This document shows positions 54,777 through 64,000 of a DNA stretch of 64,000 bases, one piece after another; position 1 is the stretch's first letter, and every line of letters begins with the position of its first letter. Origin of the DNA: Marinobacter zhanjiangensis (lineage in GTDB: Bacteria > Pseudomonadota > Gammaproteobacteria > Pseudomonadales > Oleiphilaceae). Under the pieces are notes generated by a model. The model was not told where the DNA came from. It ran no database searches and saw nothing but the letters and a program-made list of their open reading frames with translations. The DNA lies in contig NZ_BMXV01000003.1 of the NCBI RefSeq assembly GCF_014651935.1, positions 124,001-188,000 on the forward strand. The letters are read 5' to 3'. The position numbers and the translations under genes were made by a program.

Positions 54777-56066
54777 TCAAGTGGCCTTTTTGCGCCGGAA
54801 CGCCTTTTTCTTCGGTAGCGGGTGAACGATGGCAGCCTTTACCACATTGTCCTTGATTTGCAGGACCTCGGTGCGATGGCCATGGATAACCAGGCACACG
54901 TTGGTGTCCGGGATGGTCTCCAGGGTCTCGGTGATCAGGCCGTTGAGGGTCTTGGGGCCGTCGGTCGGCAGTTTCCAGCCCAGGTCCTTGTTGATGATCC
55001 GCAGGGCAGCGCTGCCATCGATGATGAAAGTGCCGTTGTCCTGGGGGATGATGTCCGGGCTGGTCTCCGAGTAGTCGGTGGTGAAGTCGCCCACGATTTC
55101 CTCGAGTATGTCTTCCAGGGTCGCGATCCCCAGGACATCGCCGTACTCGTCCACCACGATGCCGAAACGGCGCTTGGCTTTCTGGAAGTTGATCAACTGG
55201 GTATTCAGTGGCGTGCTTTCCGGTATGAAGTAGGGCTCCCGGGAGAGCTGCATGAGCATCGCCTTATTGATGTCTTCCTGCATCAGCAGGCGCGAGATAT
55301 TGCGCAGGTGCAAAACACCCTGGATGTTGTTGATGTCGCCCTTGTAGATCGGGAGCCGGGTATGCTGGCTGGTGCGTAGCTGGCGCAGGATGGTATCCAT
55401 GTCGTCCTCCAGGTCCACGCCCACGATTTCGTTGCGGGGCACGATGATGTCATTCACCGTGACCTTTTCCAGATCCAGTATGCTGACCAGCATGTCCTTG
55501 TGTTTGGAGGGGATCAGGGCGCCGGATTCATTCACCAGCGTGCGCAGTTCCTCCCGCGAAAGATGATCGGAGCTGGCATCGTCCGTGGAAATGCGCAGCA
55601 ATCGGAGAATGGCTCCGGTGAACAGGTTAACTGCCCACACCACCGGGTAGAGGGTCTTCAGTAGGGGGCCGAGAACATAGCTTGCGGGGAAAGCGATTTT
55701 TTCCGGAAACAGGGCTGCCAGAGTCTTTGGCGTCACTTCCGCGAAGATCAGGATTACGATGGTCAGTGCCACAGTGGCGATGGCAATGCCGGCGTCTCCC
55801 CAGAGCCTCATGGCAATCACCGTGGCGATGGCCGAGGCAAAGATGTTGACGAAATTGTTGCCGATCAGGATGACGCCGATCAACTGATCGGTCCGCTGCA
55901 GCAGGCCCTGTGCGCGGCGTGCGCCACGGTGACCGGTTTTGGCCAGGTGCTTGAGGCGATACCGGTTCAGGGACATCATCCCGGTTTCCGAGCTGGAAAA
56001 GAATGCCGACAGGACAATCAGGCCGGCGAGCAGTATGAACAGCGCCGTGAGCGATGCCTCGTTCAA
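54777..56066 (-). CDS. CNNM/HlyC-CorC family transporter (DUF21-CBS-CorC)
   Basis: A 429-aa protein: a DUF21 membrane domain (residues 1-190, four hydrophobic segments, with FFSSSETGMMSLNRYRL), a CBS pair (from about 205, VPRNEIVGVDLED), and a C-terminal CorC/HlyC domain. Family members affect Mg2+ or Co2+ homeostasis. It is 59 nt from the ypjD gene on the same strand. Confidence 0.93.
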   Translation of the reverse strand: MNEASLTALFILLAGLIVLSAFFSSSETGMMSLNRYRLKHLAKTGHRGARRAQGLLQRTDQLIGVILIGNNFVNIFASAIATVIAMRLWGDAGIAIATVALTIVILIFAEVTPKTLAALFPEKIAFPASYVLGPLLKTLYPVVWAVNLFTGAILRLLRISTDDASSDHLSREELRTLVNESGALIPSKHKDMLVSILDLEKVTVNDIIVPRNEIVGVDLEDDMDTILRQLRTSQHTRLPIYKGDINNIQGVLHLRNISRLLMQEDINKAMLMQLSREPYFIPESTPLNTQLINFQKAKRRFGIVVDEYGDVLGIATLEDILEEIVGDFTTDYSETSPDIIPQDNGTFIIDGSAALRIINKDLGWKLPTDGPKTLNGLITETLETIPDTNVCLVIHGHRTEVLQIKDNVVKAAIVHPLPKKKAFRRKKAT

Positions 56067-56125
56067 GAGAGGGGGTCCTTCTTATTGCGGGTGAGCATGG
56101 GAAACCGTCGTCGTGTCTGCTGCTG

Positions 56126-56932
56126 TCAGCCGGCCCGGTGAAAGACCAGTTCCAGCACAAACTTGCTGCCATAATAGGCCAGCATCAGCAGAGCGCAACC
56201 GGCCAGGGTCCAGCGGCTTGCGGTGATGCCACGCCAACCCTGGGTCTGCCGGCCAATCAGCAGGGCGGCAAATACCGCCAGGGAGATCAGCGAGAACACG
56301 GTCTTGTGGGCCAGGTCCTGGGCGAACAGGTCGCTGACGAACAGGGCGCCGGTGACAATGGCCAGTACCAGCAGAATGACCCCCGCCCACAGCAGCTCGA
56401 ACAGCAGGGACTCCATGGTCTGCAGTGGTGGCAGGCTGCGCACCAGGGGGCTGTTGTAGTTGTGTTTCAGCTGGCGGTTCTGGAAATACAGCAGCAGGGC
56501 CTGGCCGGCGGCCAGGGTAAACAGGCTGTAAGCCGTGACTGACAGCGCGATGTGGGACAGGATGCCCCAGTCGTCCCGCTGAATGAAGCGTGGCGGTGTG
56601 TGGGTCAACAGGGCGGCGACCACGGTCAGGCTGGCCAGCGGGTAGGCGCCTAGGAACAGGCTGTCCACCGGCTTGCTGTGGTTCATCACCAGCAGGATGA
56701 CCACCACCAGCCAGGAGATCAGCAACGAGCTCTGGAAGAAACCCAGGTTCAGGGCGCCGCCGACGAACAGTGTCTGCCACAACAGGAGACTGTGGGCCAC
56801 CAGGCCCAGGCCGCCGATAATGGTGACCACACGTTTGTTGATATCAATGTGTCCGCGGAAGCTCAGCGCCTGCAAGGCGGTACCAATGCTGTAGAGGAAC
56901 AGGGTGGTTACGGCGAGAATCAGCGTTCCCAT
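56126..56932 (-). CDS. YpjD-like cytochrome-c-assembly (CcsA/CcmC) family membrane protein
   Basis: A 268-aa protein with about eight membrane helices of the CcsA/YpjD type, including DDWGILSHIALSVTAYSLFTL and HKTVFSLISLAVF and the conserved GWRG. The family's role is uncertain despite its cytochrome name. It is divergent from ffh, as ypjD is in E. coli and Pseudomonas. Confidence 0.92.
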   Translation of the reverse strand: MGTLILAVTTLFLYSIGTALQALSFRGHIDINKRVVTIIGGLGLVAHSLLLWQTLFVGGALNLGFFQSSLLISWLVVVILLVMNHSKPVDSLFLGAYPLASLTVVAALLTHTPPRFIQRDDWGILSHIALSVTAYSLFTLAAGQALLLYFQNRQLKHNYNSPLVRSLPPLQTMESLLFELLWAGVILLVLAIVTGALFVSDLFAQDLAHKTVFSLISLAVFAALLIGRQTQGWRGITASRWTLAGCALLMLAYYGSKFVLELVFHRAG

Positions 56933-57161
56933 GGCATTCCTGGCTGGTGGTTATGTGATAAGGTCCGGGCTTCCTGCTTAACAGGCGGTGGAATTTGCCG
57001 GGCTGGTCGTTTCAGCGCGTTAGTCTGGTTATAATGTCGTGATTGTGCAACCGGAATCAACCGGTTTGCGTTTGCTGTCATGCTCTTGGGCCATTTTTCT
57101 GGCGGCCCGGCATGATCCGGACGTTTCAGCAATTCATTCTTCAGGGCTTACGGATACCACC

Positions 57162-58550
57162 ATGTTTGAAAACCTGACAGACCGACTCTCGGGGAGTCTC
57201 AGGAAAATTTCCGGCCAGGCCAAGCTGACCGATGACAATATAAAGGAAACGCTGCGCGAAGTTCGCATGGCCCTGCTGGAGGCTGATGTCGCCCTGCCAG
57301 TGGTCAAGTCCTTTGTCGAGGGCGTGCGCCAGCGGGCGCTGGGCCAGGAGGTACAACGCAGCCTCTCGCCGGGCCAGGTGTTCGTGAAGGTGGTCCAGCA
57401 GGAGCTGGAGCAGGTGATGGGGTCCGGCGACGAGAAGCTGAACCTGTCCGTGCGCCCGCCGGCGGTGATCATGATGGCCGGCCTGCAGGGTGCGGGCAAG
57501 ACCACCACGGTTGCCAAGCTTGCCCGCCTGCTCACTGAACGGGAAAAGAAATCCGTGCTGGTGGTGAGTGCTGACGTCTACCGGCCGGCTGCCATCAAAC
57601 AGCTGGAAACCCTGGCCGGTGAGGTGGGGGTAGAATTTTTCCCCAGCTCCGCGGACCAGGACCCGGTGGCGATCGCCGAAGGTGCCATCGACGCCGCCCG
57701 CAAGAAGCATATCGATGTGGTGATCCTGGATACCGCCGGTCGTCTGCACGTGGACGAGCAGATGATGGGCGAGATCGGGCGCCTGCACAAGGCCGTCAGT
57801 CCGGCAGAAACCCTGTTCGTGGTGGACGCCATGACCGGCCAGGACGCTGCCAATACCGCCAAGGCGTTCAGCGACGCCTTGCCGCTGACCGGTGTGGTAC
57901 TGACCAAGACGGACGGCGATGCACGGGGTGGTGCGGCCTTGTCCGTGCGGCACATCACCGGCAAGCCCATCAAGTTCATGGGTGTGGGCGAGAAAACCGA
58001 TGCCCTGGAGCCGTTCCATCCGGACCGGGTGGCGTCACGGATTCTGGGCATGGGCGATGTGCTTTCGCTGGTAGAGGAAGCCGAGCGCAAGCTCGACAAG
58101 CAGAAGGCCGAAAAGCTCACCAGGAAGATCAAGAAGGGCAAAAGCTTCGATCTGGAGGATTTCCGCGACCAGCTGCAGCAGATGAAAAGTATGGGCGGCA
58201 TGGCCGGCATGCTGGACAAGTTGCCTGGTATGGGGCAAATGGCCCAGATGGCCCAGAGCCAGGTCAGCGACAAGTCCTTCGGGCAGATGGAGGCCATTAT
58301 CTGTTCCATGACGCCCAAGGAGCGCCGTTACCCCGACAGCATCAACAACTCCCGCAAGCGTCGTATCGCCGCGGGTTCCGGTACCCAGATCCAGGACATC
58401 AATCGTCTGCTCAAGCAGCACAAGCAGATGCAGAAGATGATGAAAAAGTTTGGCAAGAAAGGTGGCATGCAGAACATGATGCGGGGTATGCAAGGCATGA
58501 TGCCACCGGGTGGCGGTGGTGGCGGAATGCCGCCTATGGGCCGTAGGTAG
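57162..58550 (+). CDS. ffh: Signal recognition particle protein Ffh
   Basis: A 462-aa SRP54 GTPase: N domain (MFENLTDRLSGSLRKISG), G domain with P-loop GLQGAGKTT at 107-115 and LDTAGRLHVDEQ, and a methionine-rich M domain ending in a low-complexity Gly/Met tail. It binds 4.5S RNA and signal peptides for co-translational insertion. The ATG at 57162 is the family start. The ffh-rpsP junction is the conserved one. Confidence 0.97.
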   Translation: MFENLTDRLSGSLRKISGQAKLTDDNIKETLREVRMALLEADVALPVVKSFVEGVRQRALGQEVQRSLSPGQVFVKVVQQELEQVMGSGDEKLNLSVRPPAVIMMAGLQGAGKTTTVAKLARLLTEREKKSVLVVSADVYRPAAIKQLETLAGEVGVEFFPSSADQDPVAIAEGAIDAARKKHIDVVILDTAGRLHVDEQMMGEIGRLHKAVSPAETLFVVDAMTGQDAANTAKAFSDALPLTGVVLTKTDGDARGGAALSVRHITGKPIKFMGVGEKTDALEPFHPDRVASRILGMGDVLSLVEEAERKLDKQKAEKLTRKIKKGKSFDLEDFRDQLQQMKSMGGMAGMLDKLPGMGQMAQMAQSQVSDKSFGQMEAIICSMTPKERRYPDSINNSRKRRIAAGSGTQIQDINRLLKQHKQMQKMMKKFGKKGGMQNMMRGMQGMMPPGGGGGGMPPMGRR

Positions 58551-58693
58551 AAATCGGCACCGGTTGCCTGTTTTCTTTACCGGGGAATTAGCATAGAATA
58601 GCGCCCCTTTCGAGTATGGGTCGACGTGGCAGCGCAGTTGTGGCTGGCGCGCATCGTATAAAGTTCGCAAAACAGAACAGGATATTGGTCGAA

Positions 58694-58936
58694 ATGGTAA
58701 CAATCCGTTTGGCTCGTGGCGGCGCCAAGAAGCGTCCGTTCTACCACTTGGCAGTAACAGACAGCCGCAACGCCCGCGATGGTCGTTTTATTGAGCGTGT
58801 AGGTTTCTTCAATCCGGTCGCCCGTGGCCAGGAAGAGCGCCTGCGTATTGACCAGGAGCGTGTGGACCACTGGATCAAGCAGGGCGCACAGCCCTCCGAG
58901 CGTGTTGCACAGCTGCTGAAGACTGCTGGCAAGTAA
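58694..58936 (+). CDS. rpsP: 30S ribosomal protein S16
   Basis: An 80-aa S16 beginning [19 protein letters not shown], with [12 protein letters not shown]. The ATG at 58694 gives the standard length; the frame is open upstream but that sequence is unrelated. It is the first gene of the rpsP-rimM-trmD-rplS operon. Confidence 0.98.
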   Translation: MVTIRLARGGAKKRPFYHLAVTDSRNARDGRFIERVGFFNPVARGQEERLRIDQERVDHWIKQGAQPSERVAQLLKTAGK

Positions 58937-58958
58937 TAGTCTTTACCGGGGTTCTGGC

Positions 58959-59486
58959 ATGGCGCAGCATCCACAGGAAACTGTGATCGGCCGGATTACC
59001 TCGGTCTTCGGGGTCAAGGGGTGGCTCAAGGTCTACTCCTACACAGACCCCGTGGACGGCATACTGAGCTACCGTCACTGGACGCTGGTCCATGACGGCA
59101 AGCGTATCGCCGCCGAGCTTGACACCGGTCGCCGCCAGGGGCAGGGGATCGTGGTCAAGCTCAAGGGCATCGATGACCGTGACCTGGCCCGGACCTACGG
59201 CGGCGCCGAGATCCGGGTGCCGTTGTCGGAACTTCCGGATCTACCGGAAGGTGAGTACTACTGGTATCAGCTGGAACAGCTGTCCGTGTACACGGTAGAG
59301 GGTGAGCGCCTGGGCAAGGTGGATCACCTGCTGGAAACGGGGTCCAATGACGTTCTGATCGTCAAGGCGGATGACGCCTCCATTGATCAGCGCGAGCGCC
59401 TGATCCCCTATTTGCCGGACGACGTGGTTCGTGAGGTGGATCTGGCGGCCGGTCGGCTGGTGGTGGACTGGGACCCGGAGTTCTGA
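58959..59486 (+). CDS. rimM: 16S rRNA processing protein RimM
   Basis: A 175-aa protein with the two-domain RimM layout: [20 protein letters not shown] at the N-terminus and the PRC barrel with [12 protein letters not shown]. It binds S19 and matures the 30S head. It lies 22 nt after rpsP and 2 nt before trmD. Confidence 0.97.
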   Translation: MAQHPQETVIGRITSVFGVKGWLKVYSYTDPVDGILSYRHWTLVHDGKRIAAELDTGRRQGQGIVVKLKGIDDRDLARTYGGAEIRVPLSELPDLPEGEYYWYQLEQLSVYTVEGERLGKVDHLLETGSNDVLIVKADDASIDQRERLIPYLPDDVVREVDLAAGRLVVDWDPEF

Positions 59487-59488
59487 GG

Positions 59489-60235
59489 GTGTGGATTGGC
59501 GCGGTCAGTCTGTTTCCCGACATGTTCGGCGCGGTCACCGATTACGGGGTCACCAGCAGGGCAGTGCGTGACGGGTTACTGACCCTTCAGCGCTGGAACC
59601 CCCGGGACTTTACCCATGACCGGCATCGTACGGTGGATGACCGGCCCTACGGCGGTGGTCCCGGTATGCTGATGAAGATTCAGCCGCTGCGGGATGCGAT
59701 TCATGCCGCCCGCAAGGAGGCGCCGGGCAACGCTTGTGTGGTTTACCTGTCGCCCCAGGGCGAGCGGATGAACCAGCAGGTGGTGGAGTCTCTGGCTTCA
59801 CAGGACAGTCTGATTCTCGTGGCAGGTCGCTACGAGGGTGTGGACGAACGCCTGATCTCGACGGAAGTCGATCGGGAAGTGTCACTGGGGGACTTTGTGC
59901 TCTCCGGTGGCGAGCTGGCGGCCATGGCCGTCATTGATGCGGTTGCACGCCTCATCCCCGGAGCGCTGGGTCATGCGCAGTCAGCAGAGCAGGATTCCTT
60001 TGCTGACGGTCTGCTGGATTGTCCGCACTACACCAGGCCCGAGATATACGAAGGTCAGGCGGTGCCGGAGGTATTGCTGGGCGGTCACCACGAACAGATC
60101 CGGCGATGGCGGCTGAAAGAGTCGCTGAGGCGAACCCGGGAGCGACGCCCCGACCTGCTGGAGCAGCGGGTGCTGACGGACGAAGAGCGTGAGCTGCTGG
60201 ACGAGATTTTAAACGAACCGGGTGCCTCTGATTGA
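59489..60235 (+). CDS. trmD: tRNA (guanine-N1)-methyltransferase
   Basis: A 248-aa SPOUT enzyme methylating G37. The knot region shows [41 protein letters not shown] and [13 protein letters not shown]. The start is GTG at 59489 ([13 protein letters not shown]), 2 nt after rimM. Confidence 0.98.
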   Translation: MWIGAVSLFPDMFGAVTDYGVTSRAVRDGLLTLQRWNPRDFTHDRHRTVDDRPYGGGPGMLMKIQPLRDAIHAARKEAPGNACVVYLSPQGERMNQQVVESLASQDSLILVAGRYEGVDERLISTEVDREVSLGDFVLSGGELAAMAVIDAVARLIPGALGHAQSAEQDSFADGLLDCPHYTRPEIYEGQAVPEVLLGGHHEQIRRWRLKESLRRTRERRPDLLEQRVLTDEERELLDEILNEPGASD

Positions 60236-60275
60236 ATCAGGGCATTATGAGATTGGGTATCAGGAGCACAGTACG

Positions 60276-60632
60276 ATGAGTGGCAAGAACGACATCATCA
60301 GTCAGATTGAAAACGAACAGATGACCAGGGAAGCCCCGCAATTTGCACCGGGCGACACCGTGGTTGTTCAGGTTCGCGTAACTGAAGGTAACCGTGAGCG
60401 TCTGCAGGCGTTTGAAGGTGTGGTTATCGGCAAGCGCAACCGTGGCATGAACTCCTCCTTCACCGTTCGCAAGGTATCCTATGGTGTGGGTGTTGAGCGT
60501 ACTTTCCAGACGTTTTCCCGTCTGATCGACAGCATTTCCGTGAAGCGTCGCGGCGATGTTCGTCAGGCCAAGCTTTACTACCTGCGCGAACTGTCCGGCA
60601 AGGCTGCACGGATCAAGGAAAAGCTGGGCTGA
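60276..60632 (+). CDS. rplS: 50S ribosomal protein L19
   Basis: A 118-aa L19 with [20 protein letters not shown] and [12 protein letters not shown]. The ATG at 60276 follows AGGAG. It is the last gene of the rpsP operon and is followed by a strong terminator. Confidence 0.98.
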   Translation: MSGKNDIISQIENEQMTREAPQFAPGDTVVVQVRVTEGNRERLQAFEGVVIGKRNRGMNSSFTVRKVSYGVGVERTFQTFSRLIDSISVKRRGDVRQAKLYYLRELSGKAARIKEKLG

Positions 60633-60688
60633 TTCCAGTCCGGTTGAAGACTCTGCGGCGGGTTTGCAAACCGGTGGCAGTGTTCTCG

Positions 60689-60715
60689 AAAAGGGCGGCT
60701 CCGGCTGCCCTTTTT
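60689..60715 (+). terminator. Rho-independent terminator after rplS
   Basis: AAAAGGGC (60689-60696) pairs with GCCCTTTT (60707-60714), with a T run completing the signal. It lies 56 nt past the rplS stop and before xerD. Confidence 0.85.
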
Positions 60716-60786
60716 CGCGTCGGGCGGCCAGCAATCGATGGGACAGTCGCCGTCAGGGCGTGCCACTCTTGCGGAGGTCCGGGGGC

Positions 60787-61728
60787 ATGAGTACACGTAC
60801 CCCGAATAGCGCGATCAGGGATGAGGATGATCAGCTTATCCAGCGGTTCCTGGACGCCTTGTGGCTGGAAGACGGTCTGGGCGAGAAAACCCGTGCCGCC
60901 TATGGCAGTGATCTGCGCCAGCTGTCTCACTGGCTGGCGGAGCGGCCAGCAGCCCCTTTACTGCAGCAAGCCGGTCGCGACGACCTGCTGGGCTGGATAT
61001 CCGCCGCTTTTGTCGAGGGTCGCAAGAATGCCACTGCGGCCCGTCGCCTGTCGGGGCTCCGGCGTTTCTTCCGCTATCTGCTACGGGAGAAGCTGATTGC
61101 GGAAGACCCCACCTTGCGGATCGAAAGTCCTCGCCTGTCCCGCCGCCTGCCGGATTCACTGTCGGAAACCGATGTTGAGGCGTTGCTCGATGAGCCTCTG
61201 GGTGACCGGGTTCAGGACGAGCGCCTGGAGCTTCGGGACCGGGCCATGTTGGAGATCCTCTACGGTTGCGGGCTGCGGGTGACCGAGCTGGTGTCCCTGA
61301 GGGTGGATCAGGTCAACCTGCGCCAGGGTGTGGTCCGGGTTACCGGCAAGGGCGACAAGGATCGCCTGGTCCCGCTGGGGGAAGAGGCGATTGACTGGTT
61401 GCTGCGTTACATGAATGAAGCCAGAAGTGATTTGCTGAGGGGACGCGTCAGCGATGACCTGTTTCCCGGCAACCGGGGCAGTGCCATGACGCGCCAGGCG
61501 TTCTGGTACCGGGTCAGGCATTACGCCCGGCGCGCCGGCATCGCGAAAAAACTGTCGCCACACACACTGCGCCATGCTTTTGCCACCCACCTGCTGAATC
61601 ATGGTGCTGACCTGCGTGTGGTACAGATGCTGCTGGGACATGCGGATCTGTCCACCACCCAGATCTATACTCATGTGGCGCGCCAGCGTTTGCAGGATCT
61701 GCACCAGAGCCATCATCCCCGGGGTTGA
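60787..61728 (+). CDS. xerD: Site-specific tyrosine recombinase XerD
   Basis: A 313-aa recombinase with SAM-like N-terminal domain and catalytic residues in GLRVTELVSLR (Arg), HTLRHAFATHLL (His, Arg), LGHADLSTT (His) and QIYTHVAR (Tyr). It resolves chromosome dimers at dif with XerC. Position before dsbC-hom identifies it as XerD rather than an island integrase. The ATG at 60787 follows GGAGG. Confidence 0.95.
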   Translation: MSTRTPNSAIRDEDDQLIQRFLDALWLEDGLGEKTRAAYGSDLRQLSHWLAERPAAPLLQQAGRDDLLGWISAAFVEGRKNATAARRLSGLRRFFRYLLREKLIAEDPTLRIESPRLSRRLPDSLSETDVEALLDEPLGDRVQDERLELRDRAMLEILYGCGLRVTELVSLRVDQVNLRQGVVRVTGKGDKDRLVPLGEEAIDWLLRYMNEARSDLLRGRVSDDLFPGNRGSAMTRQAFWYRVRHYARRAGIAKKLSPHTLRHAFATHLLNHGADLRVVQMLLGHADLSTTQIYTHVARQRLQDLHQSHHPRG

Positions 61729-61891
61729 TCATCCACGCCCGGGAGTTTCGCAGAGTTTATCCGCTGAACTTTTTCCTCCCGCCTCAGTCACATTAGGGTT
61801 ATCGGGCAATTGCCTCGGTACCACGGCTCTGATTTACTGAGGCCCCGATTGACACCCATTCACTTCTTTTACCCAGTACGCAGGAATATTC

Positions 61892-62650
61892 ATGAGTCAC
61901 ATTTTCTTCCGATTGTTGCCAGCCCCGGCAGCCGGTCTGATCGCCGGTCTGGCGTTGTGCCTGTTGGCTTTTGTCCCCGCCGTTCATGCGGCAAGTCCCG
62001 AAGAAACCATCACTGAACGGCTGAACCAGTCGGTTCCCGGTCTGAGGGTTGATGATGTGTCGGAGTCGGCGGTACCGGGGCTGTATGAAGTCCGGACCAA
62101 CAACCGCGACATGATCTACGCCACTGAAGACGGCGAGTACATTATTGCCGGTGAACTGTTGCAGCTCACCGACGAGGGTGTGGTCAACGTTACCGAGCAG
62201 GCCAGGGCCGGCGAGCGGGGCGAAACCATGGCGGCTTACGGCGAGGAAGGACTGATCACTTTCAAGGCGGACGAGGAGCAGGCCGTGGTGGATGTGTTCA
62301 CCGATATCGATTGTCCCTATTGCCGCAAGCTGCATGACGAAATGGATCGTCTTAACGAGCTTGGTATCACCGTAAACTACTATGCCTTTCCTCGCTCGGG
62401 GCCTGGTACCCCCTCGTTCCGTAAATATGAGTCGGTGTGGTGTGCGGATGACCCGCAGGCTGCCATGAGCCAGGCCAAAGCCGGTGAACAGGTTGAGGAA
62501 ATCACCTGCGAAAACCCGGTGGCCGAGCAGTATCGCCTGGGTCAGCAGGTGGGTGTGACCGGTACGCCGGCGATCCTGCTGGAAGATGGCGAGATGATTC
62601 GTGGCTACGTACCGGCAGAGAAGCTGGCCGAAGGCCTGGGGTTGCTGTGA
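61892..62650 (+). CDS. dsbC: Thiol:disulfide interchange protein DsbC
   Basis: A 252-aa periplasmic isomerase with a signal peptide (cleavage likely after VHA, residue 33), a dimerisation domain and a thioredoxin domain with CPYC at 141-144 and a cis-proline VTGTPA. It repairs wrong disulfides and is kept reduced by DsbD. The xerD-dsbC-hom order is conserved in Pseudomonas. Confidence 0.95.
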   Translation: MSHIFFRLLPAPAAGLIAGLALCLLAFVPAVHAASPEETITERLNQSVPGLRVDDVSESAVPGLYEVRTNNRDMIYATEDGEYIIAGELLQLTDEGVVNVTEQARAGERGETMAAYGEEGLITFKADEEQAVVDVFTDIDCPYCRKLHDEMDRLNELGITVNYYAFPRSGPGTPSFRKYESVWCADDPQAAMSQAKAGEQVEEITCENPVAEQYRLGQQVGVTGTPAILLEDGEMIRGYVPAEKLAEGLGLL

Positions 62651-62745
62651 GCTGCCACGGGTAATGGCACGGCCGGTGCTGTTCTGAGCCTTGCTAATCG
62701 GTATACTATGCGCGCTATTCATTTAACGGGCATTGAGGTGGCAGC

Positions 62746-64000
62746 TTGAAAGAAGTCAGGGTCGGAATCTGCGGATTGGGAACCGTCGGTGGCGGAACGT
62801 TTAACGTGCTGGCCAGGAATGCCGGCCTGATTTCCGGTCGTGCTGGTTGCAGTATCCGGACCGCACGAGTGGCGACACGTACCTGGCGGGATGATATCGA
62901 CCTGGGAGATATTCCCTTCAGTACCGATATCATGGATGTGGTCAACGATCCGGATGTGGATATCGTCGTCGAGCTGATCGGTGGCTATGAAGCCGCCCTG
63001 GAGCTGGTTCTGGCTGCCATTGCCGGGGGCAAGCATGTGGTCACCGCCAACAAGGCGTTGATTGCTGTCCACGGTAACGAAATCTTCGAGGCTGCCGACA
63101 AGGCCGGCGTGGTGGTTGCCTACGAGGCCGGCGTTGCCGGGGGTATTCCGGTCATCAAGGCCATTCGTGAAGGTCTGGCGGCCAACCGCATTGACTGGCT
63201 GGCCGGCATCATCAACGGCACCGGCAACTTCATCCTCACCGAGATGCGCAAGGGCCGGGCGTTCAACGAGGTGCTGCAGGAAGCCCAGGACCTGGGCTAC
63301 GCCGAAGCAGACCCCACCTTCGATGTGGAAGGGGTGGACGCCGCCCACAAGCTCACCATCATGGCCTCCGCCAGCTTCGGGGTGCCGCTTCAGTTCGAGC
63401 GTGCCTACACCGAGGGCATCTCCCGTCTGACTCCCTATGACATTGCCCATGCCGAATTGCTGGGCTATCGCGTCAAGCACCTGGGCATTGCCCGTCGCCG
63501 GGAAGGCGGTATCGAACTGCGGGTTCACCCCACCCTGGTTCCCCGTAGTCACCTGATTGCGCAGGTGGACGGTGTGCTCAACGCTGTTCTGGTGGATGGC
63601 GATGCCGTGGGCCAGACCATGTATTACGGGCCGGGCGCCGGTGACGAGGCGACCGCCTCCGCGGTGATTGCGGACATCGTCGATGTGGCCCGGACCATCC
63701 AGGGAGGCGGCGCAGGCCGCGTGCCTTATCTGGGCTTTGCGCCGGATGCCATCGAGAATCTGGAAGTGCTGCCCATGGAGTTCACCCAGTCAGCCTACTA
63801 TCTGCGTATCCAGGCCCTGGACCGTCCGGGTGTGCTGGCGAAGGTGGCTTCCATTCTCAGTGAGCATGGCATCAATATCGAATCCATCATGCAGAAGGAA
63901 TCCGAGGTCCATGACGGTCGGATTCCGGTGATTATCCTTACCCACACGGTGCAGGAACGTCAGGTCAACCAGGCTATCGAGGATCTGGAAGCCCTGGATG
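62746..64000 (+). CDS. hom: Homoserine dehydrogenase, 3' end outside window
   Basis: The 418 visible residues begin with the NAD-binding VGICGLGTVGGGTFNVL, contain TANKALIAVHG and INGTGNFILTEM, and reach well into a C-terminal ACT domain (YLRIQALDRPGVLAKVAS). The enzyme makes homoserine for Met and Thr. The start is TTG at 62746, supported by GAGGTG and by the family N-terminus. Only about 15-20 residues are missing. Confidence 0.97.
   Translation, partial: MKEVRVGICGLGTVGGGTFNVLARNAGLISGRAGCSIRTARVATRTWRDDIDLGDIPFSTDIMDVVNDPDVDIVVELIGGYEAALELVLAAIAGGKHVVTANKALIAVHGNEIFEAADKAGVVVAYEAGVAGGIPVIKAIREGLAANRIDWLAGIINGTGNFILTEMRKGRAFNEVLQEAQDLGYAEADPTFDVEGVDAAHKLTIMASASFGVPLQFERAYTEGISRLTPYDIAHAELLGYRVKHLGIARRREGGIELRVHPTLVPRSHLIAQVDGVLNAVLVDGDAVGQTMYYGPGAGDEATASAVIADIVDVARTIQGGGAGRVPYLGFAPDAIENLEVLPMEFTQSAYYLRIQALDRPGVLAKVASILSEHGINIESIMQKESEVHDGRIPVIILTHTVQERQVNQAIEDLEALD

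Noticed and set aside
60787..61728. The tyrosine recombinase as the island's integrase
   Set aside because: It is 51 kb away and in the conserved xerD-dsbC-hom context, so it is housekeeping XerD.
1..64000. CRISPR arrays, rRNA genes, insertion sequences with transposases
   Set aside because: I looked for regularly spaced repeats, rRNA segments and transposase motifs and saw none in the window.

Overview
The window is about 60% GC-type chromosomal DNA of a gammaproteobacterium. The gene orders ychF-pth-rplY-prs-tRNA-Gln-ispE-lolB | hemA-prfA-prmC-moeB and ffh-rpsP-rimM-trmD-rplS-xerD-dsbC-hom are Pseudomonas-like. The extra content (olsBA, PA2778/PA2779-type genes, a lone PQQ alcohol dehydrogenase, DUF1631) suggests Marinobacter or a near relative. 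The genus is an inference, not something read directly from a marker gene.

Layout. 1-2.8 kb: the end of a metY-type sulfhydrylase, a flavin reductase-like protein, a tiny DUF3096 protein and a PACE-family efflux protein. 2.9-9.7 kb: a foreign island bounded by a full tRNA-Met gene (9618-9694, minus) and a 43-bp copy of its 3' half (2928-2970; 42 of 43 bases identical). The island is AT-rich on its left side and carries, in order: a retron-like unit (candidate structured RNA, reverse transcriptase with an LVDD active site, two-TM protein); a two-gene operon of an EEP-fold nuclease and a 149-aa partner, set between two ~185-bp direct repeats that each encode the same 49-aa protein; a 59-aa excisionase-like protein; and a LysM-like/glycine-zipper putative toxin followed by two paralogous membrane proteins, the second frameshifted. 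No recombinase gene is visible in it.

9.7-21.2 kb: translation, nucleotide and isoprenoid housekeeping genes, then hemA-prfA-prmC-moeB. 21.18-21.53 kb: a non-coding repeat element with 14-bp terminal inverted repeats. 21.5-32.6 kb: photolyase; a RimB-like protease/RimK/AstE-like trio; YjbQ; a quinohemoprotein alcohol dehydrogenase; an orphan phnN; an MFS transporter; a PA2779/PA2778 pair; acylphosphatase. 32.6-41.9 kb: PhoH/PIN ATPase, CBS protein, minCDE, HopJ-like and DUF1244 proteins, SOS-controlled dinB, PAP2 phosphatase, GT4 glycosyltransferase, aldo/keto reductase. 42-51.5 kb: acetyl-CoA hydrolase-type protein, FKBP, ornithine-lipid genes olsB-olsA behind a Pho-box-like TGAC array, a two-component pair, an ABC ATPase, argF, grxD. 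51.5-64 kb: DUF1631, Yip1, CNNM/CorC-type protein, YpjD, then the ffh to hom block, with hom running off the end.

The most promising material for new biology is the tRNA-Met island. Three unrelated candidate conflict modules (retron, EEP operon, toxin with tandem immunity) sit together on what looks like a decayed, probably filamentous-phage-derived, element.
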